Source: an uncultured Thermomicrobiales bacterium | GTDB lineage: Bacteria; Chloroflexota; Chloroflexia; Thermomicrobiales; UBA6265 | Direction of reading: 5' to 3' | NCBI GenBank assembly: GCA_902806355.1 | Contig: CADCWI010000092.1 | Span: 1 to 64,000, forward strand | DNA: 64,000 nucleotides | Part shown: positions 38,741 through 46,626 of the stretch, one piece after another | Numbering within the stretch: the first letter of the stretch is position 1 | Layout of the letters: each line of letters starts with the position of its first letter | The notes under the pieces: model-generated | What the model was told of the DNA's origin: nothing | Database searches by the model: none | Seen by the model: only the letters and a program-made list of their open reading frames with translations | Program-made: the position numbers and the translations under genes

Positions 38741-38884
38741 GGTTCCTGCCTTGCCGTGGTATCAGGCAAATCCGTTTTCGACACAGGCTGGTGTGTCGCA
38801 GATGCCTGCCGGAGAGCTGGCGGGAGCCACACGTTCGCCGGGCCGGTGATGGACGCCGCTTTTGACAGGGAAGGACCGATCGGG

Positions 38885-39370
38885 GTGTCCGAGCACGAGA
38901 TGCACAGCAACGCTACATCCGACGAAATCATCGGCGCCGTTCGCGAGCTGATCTCCCTGATGGGGAAGGGAGGAATCACGGAGCTCGATCTCTCGACCGG
39001 AGACGTCAGCATCCGGTTGCGCGGCGCAAGTAGTACAGCTCCCGCCGTATCGTCGCGGCAGTCTGTCGCTGATGGCGAGAGCGGGGAGACTGGCACGGAT
39101 GCTGATGAGCCAACCGGTCATGTGGTCACGGCACCGATGATCGGCACCTTCTACGCTGCCCCTGGCCCGGGCGAAGCGCCATTCGTGCAGATCGGTGATG
39201 AAGTCGAGGTTGGCCAGGTGATCGGAATCGTGGAAGCGATGAAGATCATGAACGAAATCATCGCCGATCGACCCGGGATCGTCATCGATATCCTCGTTCA
39301 GAATGCCCAGCCCGTGGAATACGGATCTCCCCTGCTACGCCTCGGGGAACAGACGGACTTTGTCGGGTGA
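38885..39370 (+). CDS. accB: Biotin carboxyl carrier protein of acetyl-CoA carboxylase
   Basis: 161 residues from the GTG at 38885, which has AAGGA 9 bases upstream. The N-terminal helical region (1-48) is followed by an Ala/Ser/Glu-rich linker (49-78) and the biotinyl domain: TAPMIGTFYAAPGPGEAPFV, then EAMKIMNEI with biotin-accepting Lys120. It carries carboxyl-biotin between the biotin carboxylase and the transcarboxylase for fatty acid synthesis. ATG codons at 38849 and 38900 are alternatives. The stop overlaps xseA by 4 bases; the expected accC is missing from the next position. Confidence 0.93.
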   Translation: MSEHEMHSNATSDEIIGAVRELISLMGKGGITELDLSTGDVSIRLRGASSTAPAVSSRQSVADGESGETGTDADEPTGHVVTAPMIGTFYAAPGPGEAPFVQIGDEVEVGQVIGIVEAMKIMNEIIADRPGIVIDILVQNAQPVEYGSPLLRLGEQTDFVG

Positions 39371-40611
39371 TCAGCCGGATCCTCATGGTTTCGTTGCTGA
39401 CCTCATACCTGCGTGAGGTCATCGAGGCGGACGATCTGCTCCAGGATGTGTGGATTGAGGGCGAGGTCTCAAGTTTTACGGTTGCCGCGTCCGGTCATGC
39501 GTACTTCACTCTCAAGGACAGCCAGTCGGTGATCGACGGCGTCATGTGGAAGACGACACGCGCCCATCAGAGGTATGTTCCGAAGGTGGGGGACCAGATC
39601 GTCGCCCATGGCTCCGTCACGATCTATGACCGGTCGAGCAAGTATCAGCTCAAGGCCGATGTGGTGCAGCCGGCTGGCGTCGGCATCCTGCAGCTCCAGC
39701 TTGAGCAGCTGAGGTTGCGGCTCGAAGCGGAAGGACTGTTCGACCTCTCCCGAAAACGTCCTATCCCGCTCTTTCCTCGTCGCATAGGGGTAGTTACATC
39801 GCCCACAGGTGCCGTCTGGCACGACATCCAAAATGTCATCGCCCGCCGCTATCCGCTGGCGGAGCTGATTCTCTCTCCAGCGACCGTCCAAGGTGCCGCG
39901 GCGCCGGCATCCCTGATCGCGGCACTGCGAGCGATCAACGAGGTCGGTGATGTCGACATCGTCGTCATTGCCCGTGGAGGAGGCTCGGTCGAGGACCTTT
40001 GGTCGTTCAACGATGAGCAGCTCGTTCGTGCCGTCTTCTCGTCGAAACTGCCTGTCGTATCAGCGGTGGGGCATGAGACCGATACAACGCTCGTGGACTT
40101 CGTCGCTGACCTTCGAGCACCGACGCCTTCCGCCGCCGCGGAGATGATCGTTCCGGATATCGAGGAACTTCGGGCGTTCGCCGTTGAGCTCCAGCGCCGT
40201 GCGGGCCGGGCAATGGCCGACGAGCTGGCGGACCTCCGCCACACGACCGTGCTCCTGCAGCAACGGCTCGCACGTGTTTCTCCAGCGCGGCAGATCGTGC
40301 GGCAGCGTCTGGAACTGACCGAGGCCCGAGCGAGACTCATGTCGGGCATGAGCCGCTTGGTCGAGCAGAAACGGCATGATCTCGAGCTCCAGCGTACGGT
40401 TCTGCGGGCGCTCGATCCCGCCGCGCTCTTTCGCCGTGGGTTCGCGTTCGTGGCGATCGACGACAGTCCGGCGCCGGTAAGGAGCATTGCACTGCTTGGG
40501 CAGGGCCAGCACATCCGGGCCACATTCAGCGACGGATCAGCACTCGCGCAAGTCCTTTCGACCACGGCCGCTGATAGCACCGCGGCGACCGATCGAGGAG
40601 ATCATGGATAA
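39367..40611 (+). CDS. xseA: Exodeoxyribonuclease VII large subunit
   Basis: 414-residue catalytic subunit of exonuclease VII, which degrades single-stranded DNA. N-terminal OB domain (LLQDVWIEGEVSSFTVAASG, HAYFTLKDSQSVIDGVMW), then the catalytic region LFPRRIGVVTSPTGAVWHDI, DIVVIARGGGSVEDLWSFN and VSAVGHETDTTLVDFVADLRAPTPSAAAE, then a long coiled coil (about 265-340) that packs small subunits. It starts with GTG overlapping accB (GTGA) and overlaps xseB by 8 bases. Confidence 0.95.
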   Translation: MISRILMVSLLTSYLREVIEADDLLQDVWIEGEVSSFTVAASGHAYFTLKDSQSVIDGVMWKTTRAHQRYVPKVGDQIVAHGSVTIYDRSSKYQLKADVVQPAGVGILQLQLEQLRLRLEAEGLFDLSRKRPIPLFPRRIGVVTSPTGAVWHDIQNVIARRYPLAELILSPATVQGAAAPASLIAALRAINEVGDVDIVVIARGGGSVEDLWSFNDEQLVRAVFSSKLPVVSAVGHETDTTLVDFVADLRAPTPSAAAEMIVPDIEELRAFAVELQRRAGRAMADELADLRHTTVLLQQRLARVSPARQIVRQRLELTEARARLMSGMSRLVEQKRHDLELQRTVLRALDPAALFRRGFAFVAIDDSPAPVRSIALLGQGQHIRATFSDGSALAQVLSTTAADSTAATDRGDHG

Positions 40612-40852
40612 CGACACACTTTCGGCCAGGAACGGATCGTCGGATACAGACAACGACTCGTTTGAAGCATCGCTTGAGAGGCTTCTTGAGATCGTCACCC
40701 AGCTTGAAGCAGGGGACCTGACGCTCGACGACAGCATCGCCAGGTTCCAGGAAGGCTCCGCGCTCGCCCAACGTTGCCTTCGGGTCATCGATGCCGCCGA
40801 GCTGAAGGTGAGCGAGCTCTCACCGGTGAGCACGTCTCCTGACCATGGGTGA
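40604..40852 (+). CDS. xseB: Exodeoxyribonuclease VII small subunit
   Basis: 82-residue helical protein. The core SFEASLERLLEIVTQLEAGD (19-38) and LDDSIARFQEGSALAQRCLR are the XseB signature. Several copies coat the coiled coil of the large subunit. The ATG at 40604 has GAGGAG a few bases upstream, and it overlaps both xseA and the following HypE-like gene, so all are coupled. Confidence 0.94.
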   Translation: MDNDTLSARNGSSDTDNDSFEASLERLLEIVTQLEAGDLTLDDSIARFQEGSALAQRCLRVIDAAELKVSELSPVSTSPDHG

Positions 40853-41897
40853 CGAGTCCGCCAATACGGATCGTTCGCTGTCCCCTGGCAAGCTTCCAGG
40901 ACCGTTGCTCGACCGCCTGATCGCCACATACCGGACGCGTTCGGATCCGTCCGTGCTGGTTCAGCCGGGGTATGGACGAGACGCCGCCGCGGTGCAACTC
41001 GAAACTGGCAGTCAAGTCATCGTCAAGAGCGATCCCATCACGTTCGCGACCGATGCCGCGGCGCACTACCTCATTGCGGTGAATGCCAATGACATCGCCT
41101 GCCTGGGGGGCGTACCCCGGTGGCTCTCGGTCGTCGCGCTGCTCCCGGAGAGATCGACGACGGAGCCGCTGGTAGAGCAACTCTTCGCCGACTTGAGACA
41201 AGCCTGTGACGCTTCAGGGATCTCCATCATTGGTGGGCATACGGAGATAACCGTTGGCGTGGACCGCCCTCTTTTGATCGGCACCATGCTCGGCGTTCCC
41301 GGCCCTCAAGGGATTCTCGAACCGGGCGGTGGTCAGGAAGGGGACGATGTGCTGGTCTCCAAGTGGATTGGCATCGAGGGCACAGCCCTGCTTGCTCGTG
41401 AACGGAAGGACCTTTTCGGAACCGCCGTCGGAGAAGCGGTACTGGTTCGTGCCGCCAAGCTGCTCCGCCATCCCGGCATCTCGGTCGCGGAAGATGCTCG
41501 AGCCGCGCTTGCCGTTCCTGGCGTCACCGGGCTTCACGACCCGACCGAGGGCGGGATCGCGACGGCAATCCACGAACTCGCTCGCGCATCAGAATGTGGC
41601 GCAGAAGTGATCGCTGAAGCGATTCCGATCCTGCCTGAAACCCGTACACTTTGCGACCATCTCGGCTTGGATCCGCTCGGCCTTCTGAGCTCCGGGGCAC
41701 TGCTCATGTCCGTCTCACCGAATCGTCGCGTGGCGGTCGAGGCGGAGTGTCGTCGGGCCGGAATCCCTGTGGCCCATATCGGCAGGCTTGTTTCGGCGGA
41801 TGAAGGGTTTACCATGATCCACGACGGGGAGCGTCTAGAGCTCCCCCGATTTGACACCGACGAAGTCGCTCGGGTCCTTCAGGCTTCCATCGACTGA
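40845..41897 (+). CDS. HypE/AIR-synthase (PurM-fold) family protein, orphan
   Basis: 350 residues with the two PurM-type domains. N-terminal: PGYGRDAAAVQLETGSQVIVKSD (metal-ATP Asp), AVNANDIACLGGVPRW, SIIGGHTEITVGVDRPL. C-terminal: GDDVLVSKWIGIEGTALLA, GVTGLHDPTEGGIATAIHEL, then ETRTLCDHLGLDPLGLLSSG. This closely resembles HypE but lacks its conserved C-terminal cysteine tail (the last residues are RVLQASID), and no other hydrogenase-maturation genes are present. It probably uses ATP on an unknown small substrate. It overlaps xseB by 8 bases. Confidence 0.85.
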   Translation: MGDESANTDRSLSPGKLPGPLLDRLIATYRTRSDPSVLVQPGYGRDAAAVQLETGSQVIVKSDPITFATDAAAHYLIAVNANDIACLGGVPRWLSVVALLPERSTTEPLVEQLFADLRQACDASGISIIGGHTEITVGVDRPLLIGTMLGVPGPQGILEPGGGQEGDDVLVSKWIGIEGTALLARERKDLFGTAVGEAVLVRAAKLLRHPGISVAEDARAALAVPGVTGLHDPTEGGIATAIHELARASECGAEVIAEAIPILPETRTLCDHLGLDPLGLLSSGALLMSVSPNRRVAVEAECRRAGIPVAHIGRLVSADEGFTMIHDGERLELPRFDTDEVARVLQASID

Positions 41898-41923
41898 CGT
41901 CCCGGTGATATACAGGAGAAGAC

Positions 41924-42214
41924 ATGACCACACCACCAGACGCCCCCATTCTCATGTTCGCTCGTGAACGGTACTGCCCGGACGTCGCACGCACCCGGCA
42001 GCGTCTCACCGAACTTGGCATCGCGTGGACCGAACGCGATGTCGAGGCTGACGAAGCGGCCGCCGCGGAGATGCAACGGCTCAGTGGTCGGAGCAGCGTC
42101 CCCACCGTGGTGGTCGGTGATCGGGTTCTCGTCGAGCCTTCCAACAGCGAATTGGATGAATCTTTGGTCGCCGCCGGCTTCAGCGTGCCTGCGCAGAGCG
42201 AACGTCAATCGTGA
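41924..42214 (+). CDS. Glutaredoxin-like protein, single-cysteine type
   Basis: 96 residues with a thioredoxin fold: strand ILMFARERYCPDVARTRQRL (9-28), then WTERDVEADEAAAAEM, the cis-Pro SSVPTVVVGDRVLVEPS and the C-terminal helix. The usual CPYC is replaced by CPDV, so only one cysteine is left at the active site, as in monothiol or arsenate-reductase-like forms. The substrate is unknown. ATG at 41924 follows AGGAGAAGAC. It overlaps the next gene by 4 bases. Confidence 0.85.
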   Translation: MTTPPDAPILMFARERYCPDVARTRQRLTELGIAWTERDVEADEAAAAEMQRLSGRSSVPTVVVGDRVLVEPSNSELDESLVAAGFSVPAQSERQS

Positions 42215-43161
42215 ACGGCATTGTCGCCGCATCGGCGAATGGTGTGGTCGGAATCGAGGCGGCAATCGAGGTGCTCCGTTCCAACGGGTCGGCGCTCGAT
42301 TCCGTGATCGCTGGCGCACGGGTGGTCGAGGCCAATCCCGACGATCACTCGGTTGGGTTCTCCGGGCTGCCGAACCTGCTCGGTGAAGTCGAGCTCGATG
42401 CGAGCGTCATGGACGGCAAGGGGCTTCGAGCCGGAAGTGTCGGGGCAGTGATCGGGTATCAGGATGTCACCGATCTTGCGCGACGCGTCATGGATGATCT
42501 TCCCCATGTGCTTTTGGGAGGAAATGGCGCCGCCCGCTTCGCCGAAGAGATCGGTTTGCCTCGCAAGGAGCTGCTTACTCCCGAGGCGGAGGAAATCTGG
42601 CGTTCCAGGCTGGAGCCGGAAAGCGGCGTGGCGGGCTCGCAGTACTACGACCGCATGCGGAACCTTGTCAAACAGACCGCGTCCGATGCCGAGCTGGCCA
42701 GCACGGGAGAGCCCCCGCACGGCACCGTCAACTTCATCGCGCGAGACCGGAACGGTGATATCGCCTGCGCGGTCAGCACCTCCGGTTGGGCATGGAAGTA
42801 TCCCGGCCGCATGGGAGACTCTCCGATCATCGGTGCCGGCAACTATGCTGACAACCGATGGGGAGCAGCGGCGTGTACGGGCCGTGGAGAGATGGCACAG
42901 CGTGCCTGTACCGCCCACAGCGTCGTTATGTTCCTTCGATTCGGCATGTCACTCGAGGACGCGGTGACGACGGCGATGGAGGATCTGGCCGCACTCGATG
43001 ATCCCTACGCCAGCGACATGAACATCGTCGCGATGGACCGCAACGGTACTCCCAGCGCGGCCTCGACTCGAGCAGGGAAGACGTTCGTTGTCATGTCGGA
43101 AGACATGTCTGTTCCAGACGAACGCCCGCGTCTGCATGTGCCACTCGCTGTCTCATCCTGA
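42211..43161 (+). CDS. Ntn-hydrolase asparaginase (glycosylasparaginase / isoaspartyl peptidase family)
   Basis: 316-residue precursor that should self-cleave before Thr172 in PHGTVNFIARD, giving alpha and beta chains. The beta chain has NGDIACAVSTSGWAWK, PGRMGDSPIIGAGNYAD (substrate Arg and Asp) and CTGRGE, the family signatures. Members hydrolyse GlcNAc-asparagine, asparagine or beta-aspartyl dipeptides; the specificity is open. No signal peptide. The GTG start overlaps the glutaredoxin-like gene. The unit is closed by the terminator at 43183-43221. Since cyanophycin genes occur in this window, hydrolysis of beta-Asp-Arg is a candidate activity. Confidence 0.9.
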   Translation: MNGIVAASANGVVGIEAAIEVLRSNGSALDSVIAGARVVEANPDDHSVGFSGLPNLLGEVELDASVMDGKGLRAGSVGAVIGYQDVTDLARRVMDDLPHVLLGGNGAARFAEEIGLPRKELLTPEAEEIWRSRLEPESGVAGSQYYDRMRNLVKQTASDAELASTGEPPHGTVNFIARDRNGDIACAVSTSGWAWKYPGRMGDSPIIGAGNYADNRWGAAACTGRGEMAQRACTAHSVVMFLRFGMSLEDAVTTAMEDLAALDDPYASDMNIVAMDRNGTPSAASTRAGKTFVVMSEDMSVPDERPRLHVPLAVSS

Positions 43162-43182
43162 GGTTTTCCTGGAGCGTGTCGC

Positions 43183-43221
43183 GCAAAAGCCCGCGTTGCC
43201 TGGTGCAACGCGGGCTTTTGC
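43183..43221. terminator. Bidirectional terminator between the asparaginase gene and rho
   Basis: A 17-bp perfect stem (43183-43199 with 43205-43221) with a 5-base loop. Runs of four A and four T within the stem put a T run at its 3' side on both strands. It lies between convergent transcription units and probably ends both. Confidence 0.8.
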
Positions 43222-43373
43222 TGTGTATCACTGTAGATCGAGGGTGTCGAAGACGCGTCGTGGGCGAATACCCTCGCCACCAGCCGTCGAAGGCGAATCG
43301 TTTTTCAACCAGAGTGGTCCCGTGTGTCCGACCGAACCGGGCTGGAATCCGTACCTCTTCATGCAGGCCAGGA

Positions 43374-45170
43374 TCAGACGTCCTTGGTCAGCGTCTCCAG
43401 AAACTCGGTGTTCTTCTGGGTCTTCGACAACCGGCTCAGGAGCAACTCCGTACCTTCGCTGCCACCCAGCATCGAAACCATCCGGCGCATCATCCACACC
43501 TGGCGCAGCGTGTAGTCGTCGAGCAGTAGCTCTTCCCGGCGGGTGGACGATCGCTGGATGTCGATTGCCGGGTAGATCCGGCGCTCGGCCAACTTGCGAT
43601 CGAGGTGCAACTCCATGTTGCCCGTTCCCTTGAACTCTTCGTAGATCACATCGTCCTGCCGGCTGCCGGTGTCGACAAGGCAGGTCGCGATGATCGTCAG
43701 GCTCCCGCCGCCTTCGATGTTGCGGGCGGCGCCGAAGAATCGCTTGGGTGGGTACAGTGCGACAGGATCGATACCACCCGAGAGTGTTCGACCACTCGGC
43801 GGCACCGCGAGGTTGTAGGCGCGCGCCAGCCGCGTGATTGAGTCGAGCAGGATCGTCACGTCCCGCCCGGACTCCACGAGTCGCTTGGCCCGCTCGAGAG
43901 CCATCTCGGCGACCTTCGTGTGATCCTCGACCGGCTCATCGAACGTCGACGAGATGACTTCGCCATCGACGGTCCGTCGCATATCGGTCACCTCTTCCGG
44001 TCGCTCGCCAATAAGGCAGACCATGAGGTGCATATCCGGGTTGTTCGCCGTGATGCCGTTCGCGATGGCCTTGAGCAACAACGTCTTGCCGGCTTTAGGT
44101 GGGGAGACGATCAGTCCGCGCTGCCCGCGTCCGATCGGCGCAACGAGATCGAGCAGTCGCGTCGAGAGGATATTCGGCTGCGTCTCGAGGTCGATCCGCT
44201 CCAACGGGAAGATCGGCGTCAGAGTGTCGAAGGTCGGTCGTCGCCGGGCAACCTCCGGATCGATTCCATTGACAACCTCGACACGGAGCAGGCTGAAGAA
44301 CTTCTCGTTGTCCTTTGGGGGACGCACCTGTCCACTTACGCGGTCTCCAGTCCGCAAGCCGAAACGGCGGATCTGGGACTGCGATACATAGATGTCATCT
44401 GGCCCGGGGAGGAATCTTTGGCCACGGAGGAATCCGAAACCATCCTCGATGATCTCGAGCACGCCGTCGCCAAAGATATGGCCATCGTGCTCGGTCTGCG
44501 CCTGCAGCAGCCTGGTGATCAGGTCTGGCCGGCGCATCCGAAGATACCCGGAGACGCCAAGCTCCTTCGCCAGGTCGTTGAGGGCTTCGTCCGTCCGGCC
44601 GTCGAGCTCCGCAACCGTCAAGCGATTGGGCTGAGGTTCCCGGTTGGACTGGCCGTCACGATGCCCGGATCCGTTTTGCCGGTCGTCGTGACCGTTGTGC
44701 GAGACAGCGCCGTTCTGCTCGGCTCGCTGCTCGACATCCTGGCCGTTGCGTGGGGACCGACCGTTCTGGCCGGGACGCTCTCCCCGATCGTTGCGCCGAT
44801 TCCGACGATCCCTGCCATTCTCGGACCGGACCGGACGCTGCCGCCGCTGCTGTGCCTGCGGGGTGCCGGAATCGACGGCACCATCGGCTGTCGTGACGAC
44901 TGGAGACGCCTGGATCTCAGCCGCGGCGGAAAGGTGGCCATTTGATGCCGCCTGTTCGGCGACCGCGGCGACTTCGCGCGGCACGGGATCAAGCGAGACA
45001 CCATCGAGCTCAGCGCCGCTGGATCCGTCGCTGCTACCATCGACAGCCGTGGACAAGTCGACATCCTTGACCTTCTTCCGAGGGCGTGGTGTCCGGGTCT
45101 TGCGCGCGGGTTTCTGGTCAACTGTATCAGCGACCAACTGGTCGGTTTTCGTTTCTTCTTCGACAGTCAA
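43374..45170 (-). CDS. rho: Transcription termination factor Rho
   Basis: 598-residue hexameric RNA helicase. Residues 1-180 are a disordered extension, rich in Arg, Asn, Gly and Gln after residue 105, as in actinobacterial and other high-GC Rho. Then the N-terminal helix bundle (183-225), the RNA-binding cold-shock-like domain ([16 protein letters not shown].., 235-300), Walker [11 protein letters not shown] (357-366), [14 protein letters not shown], the Q-loop and [10 protein letters not shown]. The start is a TTG at 45168-45170 with GGAGG 8 bases upstream. It overlaps a leader reading frame by 4 bases (TTGA). Downstream of glpX, with its own promoter. Confidence 0.97.
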   Translation of the reverse strand: MTVEEETKTDQLVADTVDQKPARKTRTPRPRKKVKDVDLSTAVDGSSDGSSGAELDGVSLDPVPREVAAVAEQAASNGHLSAAAEIQASPVVTTADGAVDSGTPQAQQRRQRPVRSENGRDRRNRRNDRGERPGQNGRSPRNGQDVEQRAEQNGAVSHNGHDDRQNGSGHRDGQSNREPQPNRLTVAELDGRTDEALNDLAKELGVSGYLRMRRPDLITRLLQAQTEHDGHIFGDGVLEIIEDGFGFLRGQRFLPGPDDIYVSQSQIRRFGLRTGDRVSGQVRPPKDNEKFFSLLRVEVVNGIDPEVARRRPTFDTLTPIFPLERIDLETQPNILSTRLLDLVAPIGRGQRGLIVSPPKAGKTLLLKAIANGITANNPDMHLMVCLIGERPEEVTDMRRTVDGEVISSTFDEPVEDHTKVAEMALERAKRLVESGRDVTILLDSITRLARAYNLAVPPSGRTLSGGIDPVALYPPKRFFGAARNIEGGGSLTIIATCLVDTGSRQDDVIYEEFKGTGNMELHLDRKLAERRIYPAIDIQRSSTRREELLLDDYTLRQVWMMRRMVSMLGGSEGTELLLSRLSKTQKNTEFLETLTKDV

Positions 45171-45448
45171 TCGAATGCCTCCGGGAGGGTGTACGGCGAG
45201 AATGTGTTGCCATCAAGGGTTGCAAGGTAGATCTGGGTGGGGAGATTTCGGCTCAAGGTCCATGGCCGATCTGGCACGGCGGTCAGGCCCACTGAGCGGG
45301 TTTTCGAAGGGAGCGATGTGTCCAGCTCGCCACCGTACCGATCGAATGCATTGCACATTTCGGACTCGAAAGATCGATCCGAACAGGACCACACATCGTC
45401 AAGGGCAGCGGAAAGACTCTGCGGAGAAGAGGTCCCGACAACCACCAC
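45167..45448 (-). CDS. Possible 93-codon leader ORF overlapping rho
   Basis: An open frame from GTG at 45446-45448 that ends in a TGA sharing 4 bases (TTGA) with the rho TTG start. The peptide is soluble, mixed in composition and ends [25 protein letters not shown] sequence; no family is recognised. The GTG lacks a ribosome binding site, and another short frame begins with ATG at 45507. The precise overlap with rho suggests translational coupling, but whether it makes a stable protein is uncertain. Confidence 0.4.
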   Translation of the reverse strand: MVVVGTSSPQSLSAALDDVWSCSDRSFESEMCNAFDRYGGELDTSLPSKTRSVGLTAVPDRPWTLSRNLPTQIYLATLDGNTFSPYTLPEAFD

Positions 45449-45525
45449 CGGAAAGCGAGCGTACTTGAACGTTGAGGTGGGATAGGGGAAGGGGCACTAC
45501 GGCTCATCGGACCGTACGTAAAGCT

Positions 45526-45554
45526 AGATTAGCATCGCCGGGCGTATGCGTCAA
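45526..45554 (-). promoter_or_regulatory. rho promoter and start of a long leader
   Basis: On the minus strand -35 TTGACG (45549-45554), a 17-base spacer and -10 TAATCT (45526-45531). The transcript would begin near 45519, about 350 bases before the rho start. Soon after the start the RNA has a C-rich, G-poor tract (about 45472-45498), the composition of a Rho loading site. Confidence 0.7.
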
Positions 45555-45605
45555 GAATAGCCGGAATGGATCGGAGAGGCAATGGTACTTTCGCAGCCGC
45601 CTCGC

Positions 45606-46598
45606 TCAATCGAACGGCATATGCCGGAGCGCCTGGAGCTTCTCCAGTCGATGTGTCGAGTGAATGTAACGGACGGTTCCCGTGACCGCTCGCATGACGA
45701 GCGAATGCGTCGTGGCGCCATCCGAACCGTAGTGCACACCGTCCAGCAGCTCTCCATCCGTGATTCCCGTGGCGGCAAAGAAGACATCGTCGCCGCCGAC
45801 CAGATCATCGATTCCGTAGATGCGGGTAAGATCGATGTCGTTTTTCTCCGAGATCGCACGCTCGTCGTCGTTCCGCGGATAGAGCCGGCACTGCATGTCT
45901 CCACCCACGCACTTCAGCGCACAGGCACCGATCACCGCTTCGGGTGAACCGCCGGTGCCCATCAGCACATCGATTCCCGTGCCATGCATGGCAGCCATCA
46001 GGGCTCCCGCCACATCTCCGTCAACGATCAGCTTGAGCCGTGCTCCAGCGTCCCGGACGTCCCGGATCAACTGTTCGTGCCGTGGCCGATCCAGAATCAC
46101 GACCGTCAGGTCATTGACCCTGCGCTTCTTGGCTTCCGCCACTCGCTGAAGGTTTTCCGCCACGCTGCTGTTGAGATCGATCACCCCCTTGGCGTCAGGT
46201 CCGACGGCGATCTTGTCCATGTAGGAGATGTGTTCCCACTTGTAGAGGGCGCCGCGTTCGGCGATCGCCAGAACGCAAATCGAGTTTGGCATGCCGTTCG
46301 CAACAAGGCGGGTGCCGTCGACTGGATCGACGGCGATGTCCACCTTCGGGAAGTCCGCCCGACCAACACGCTCCCCGTAATAGAGCATCGGCGCCTGGTC
46401 CTTCTCCCCCTCGCCAATGACGACCTCGCCTTCCATCTCGATCGTGCCGAGCACCTGGCGCATCGCGTCGACCGCGGCCTGGTCCGCCGCTTCCTTCTGG
46501 CCCCGTCCCATCCATCGACCAGACATCAGCGCTGCCGCCTCCGTCACGCGCACCAACTCCAGCGAAAGGTTGCGGCTGAAATCCTGATGATCCGACAT
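45606..46598 (-). CDS. glpX: Fructose-1,6-bisphosphatase, class II
   Basis: 330-residue lithium-sensitive phosphatase of gluconeogenesis. Features: RNLSLELVRVTEAAAL (8-23), the metal site GEVVIGEGEKDQAPML, VDIAVDPVDGTRLVANG, GGSPEAVIGACALKCVGGDMQ, and the C-terminal TGITDGELLDGV. The ATG at 46596-46598 has GAGAGGA about 7 bases upstream; a longer frame to 46703 runs into dinG and is not family-like. It lies 28 bases downstream of dinG, probably one transcript. With gpmI at 6 kb it shows a gluconeogenic capacity. Confidence 0.95.
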   Translation of the reverse strand: MSDHQDFSRNLSLELVRVTEAAALMSGRWMGRGQKEAADQAAVDAMRQVLGTIEMEGEVVIGEGEKDQAPMLYYGERVGRADFPKVDIAVDPVDGTRLVANGMPNSICVLAIAERGALYKWEHISYMDKIAVGPDAKGVIDLNSSVAENLQRVAEAKKRRVNDLTVVILDRPRHEQLIRDVRDAGARLKLIVDGDVAGALMAAMHGTGIDVLMGTGGSPEAVIGACALKCVGGDMQCRLYPRNDDERAISEKNDIDLTRIYGIDDLVGGDDVFFAATGITDGELLDGVHYGSDGATTHSLVMRAVTGTVRYIHSTHRLEKLQALRHMPFD

Positions 46599-46626
46599 GG
46601 AATGTCCTCTCCGGAAACTACGAGAA

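Noticed and set aside
40845..41897. Assignment of the PurM-fold protein as HypE proper
   Set aside because: The conserved C-terminal cysteine of HypE is absent and no hydrogenase maturation genes are present.
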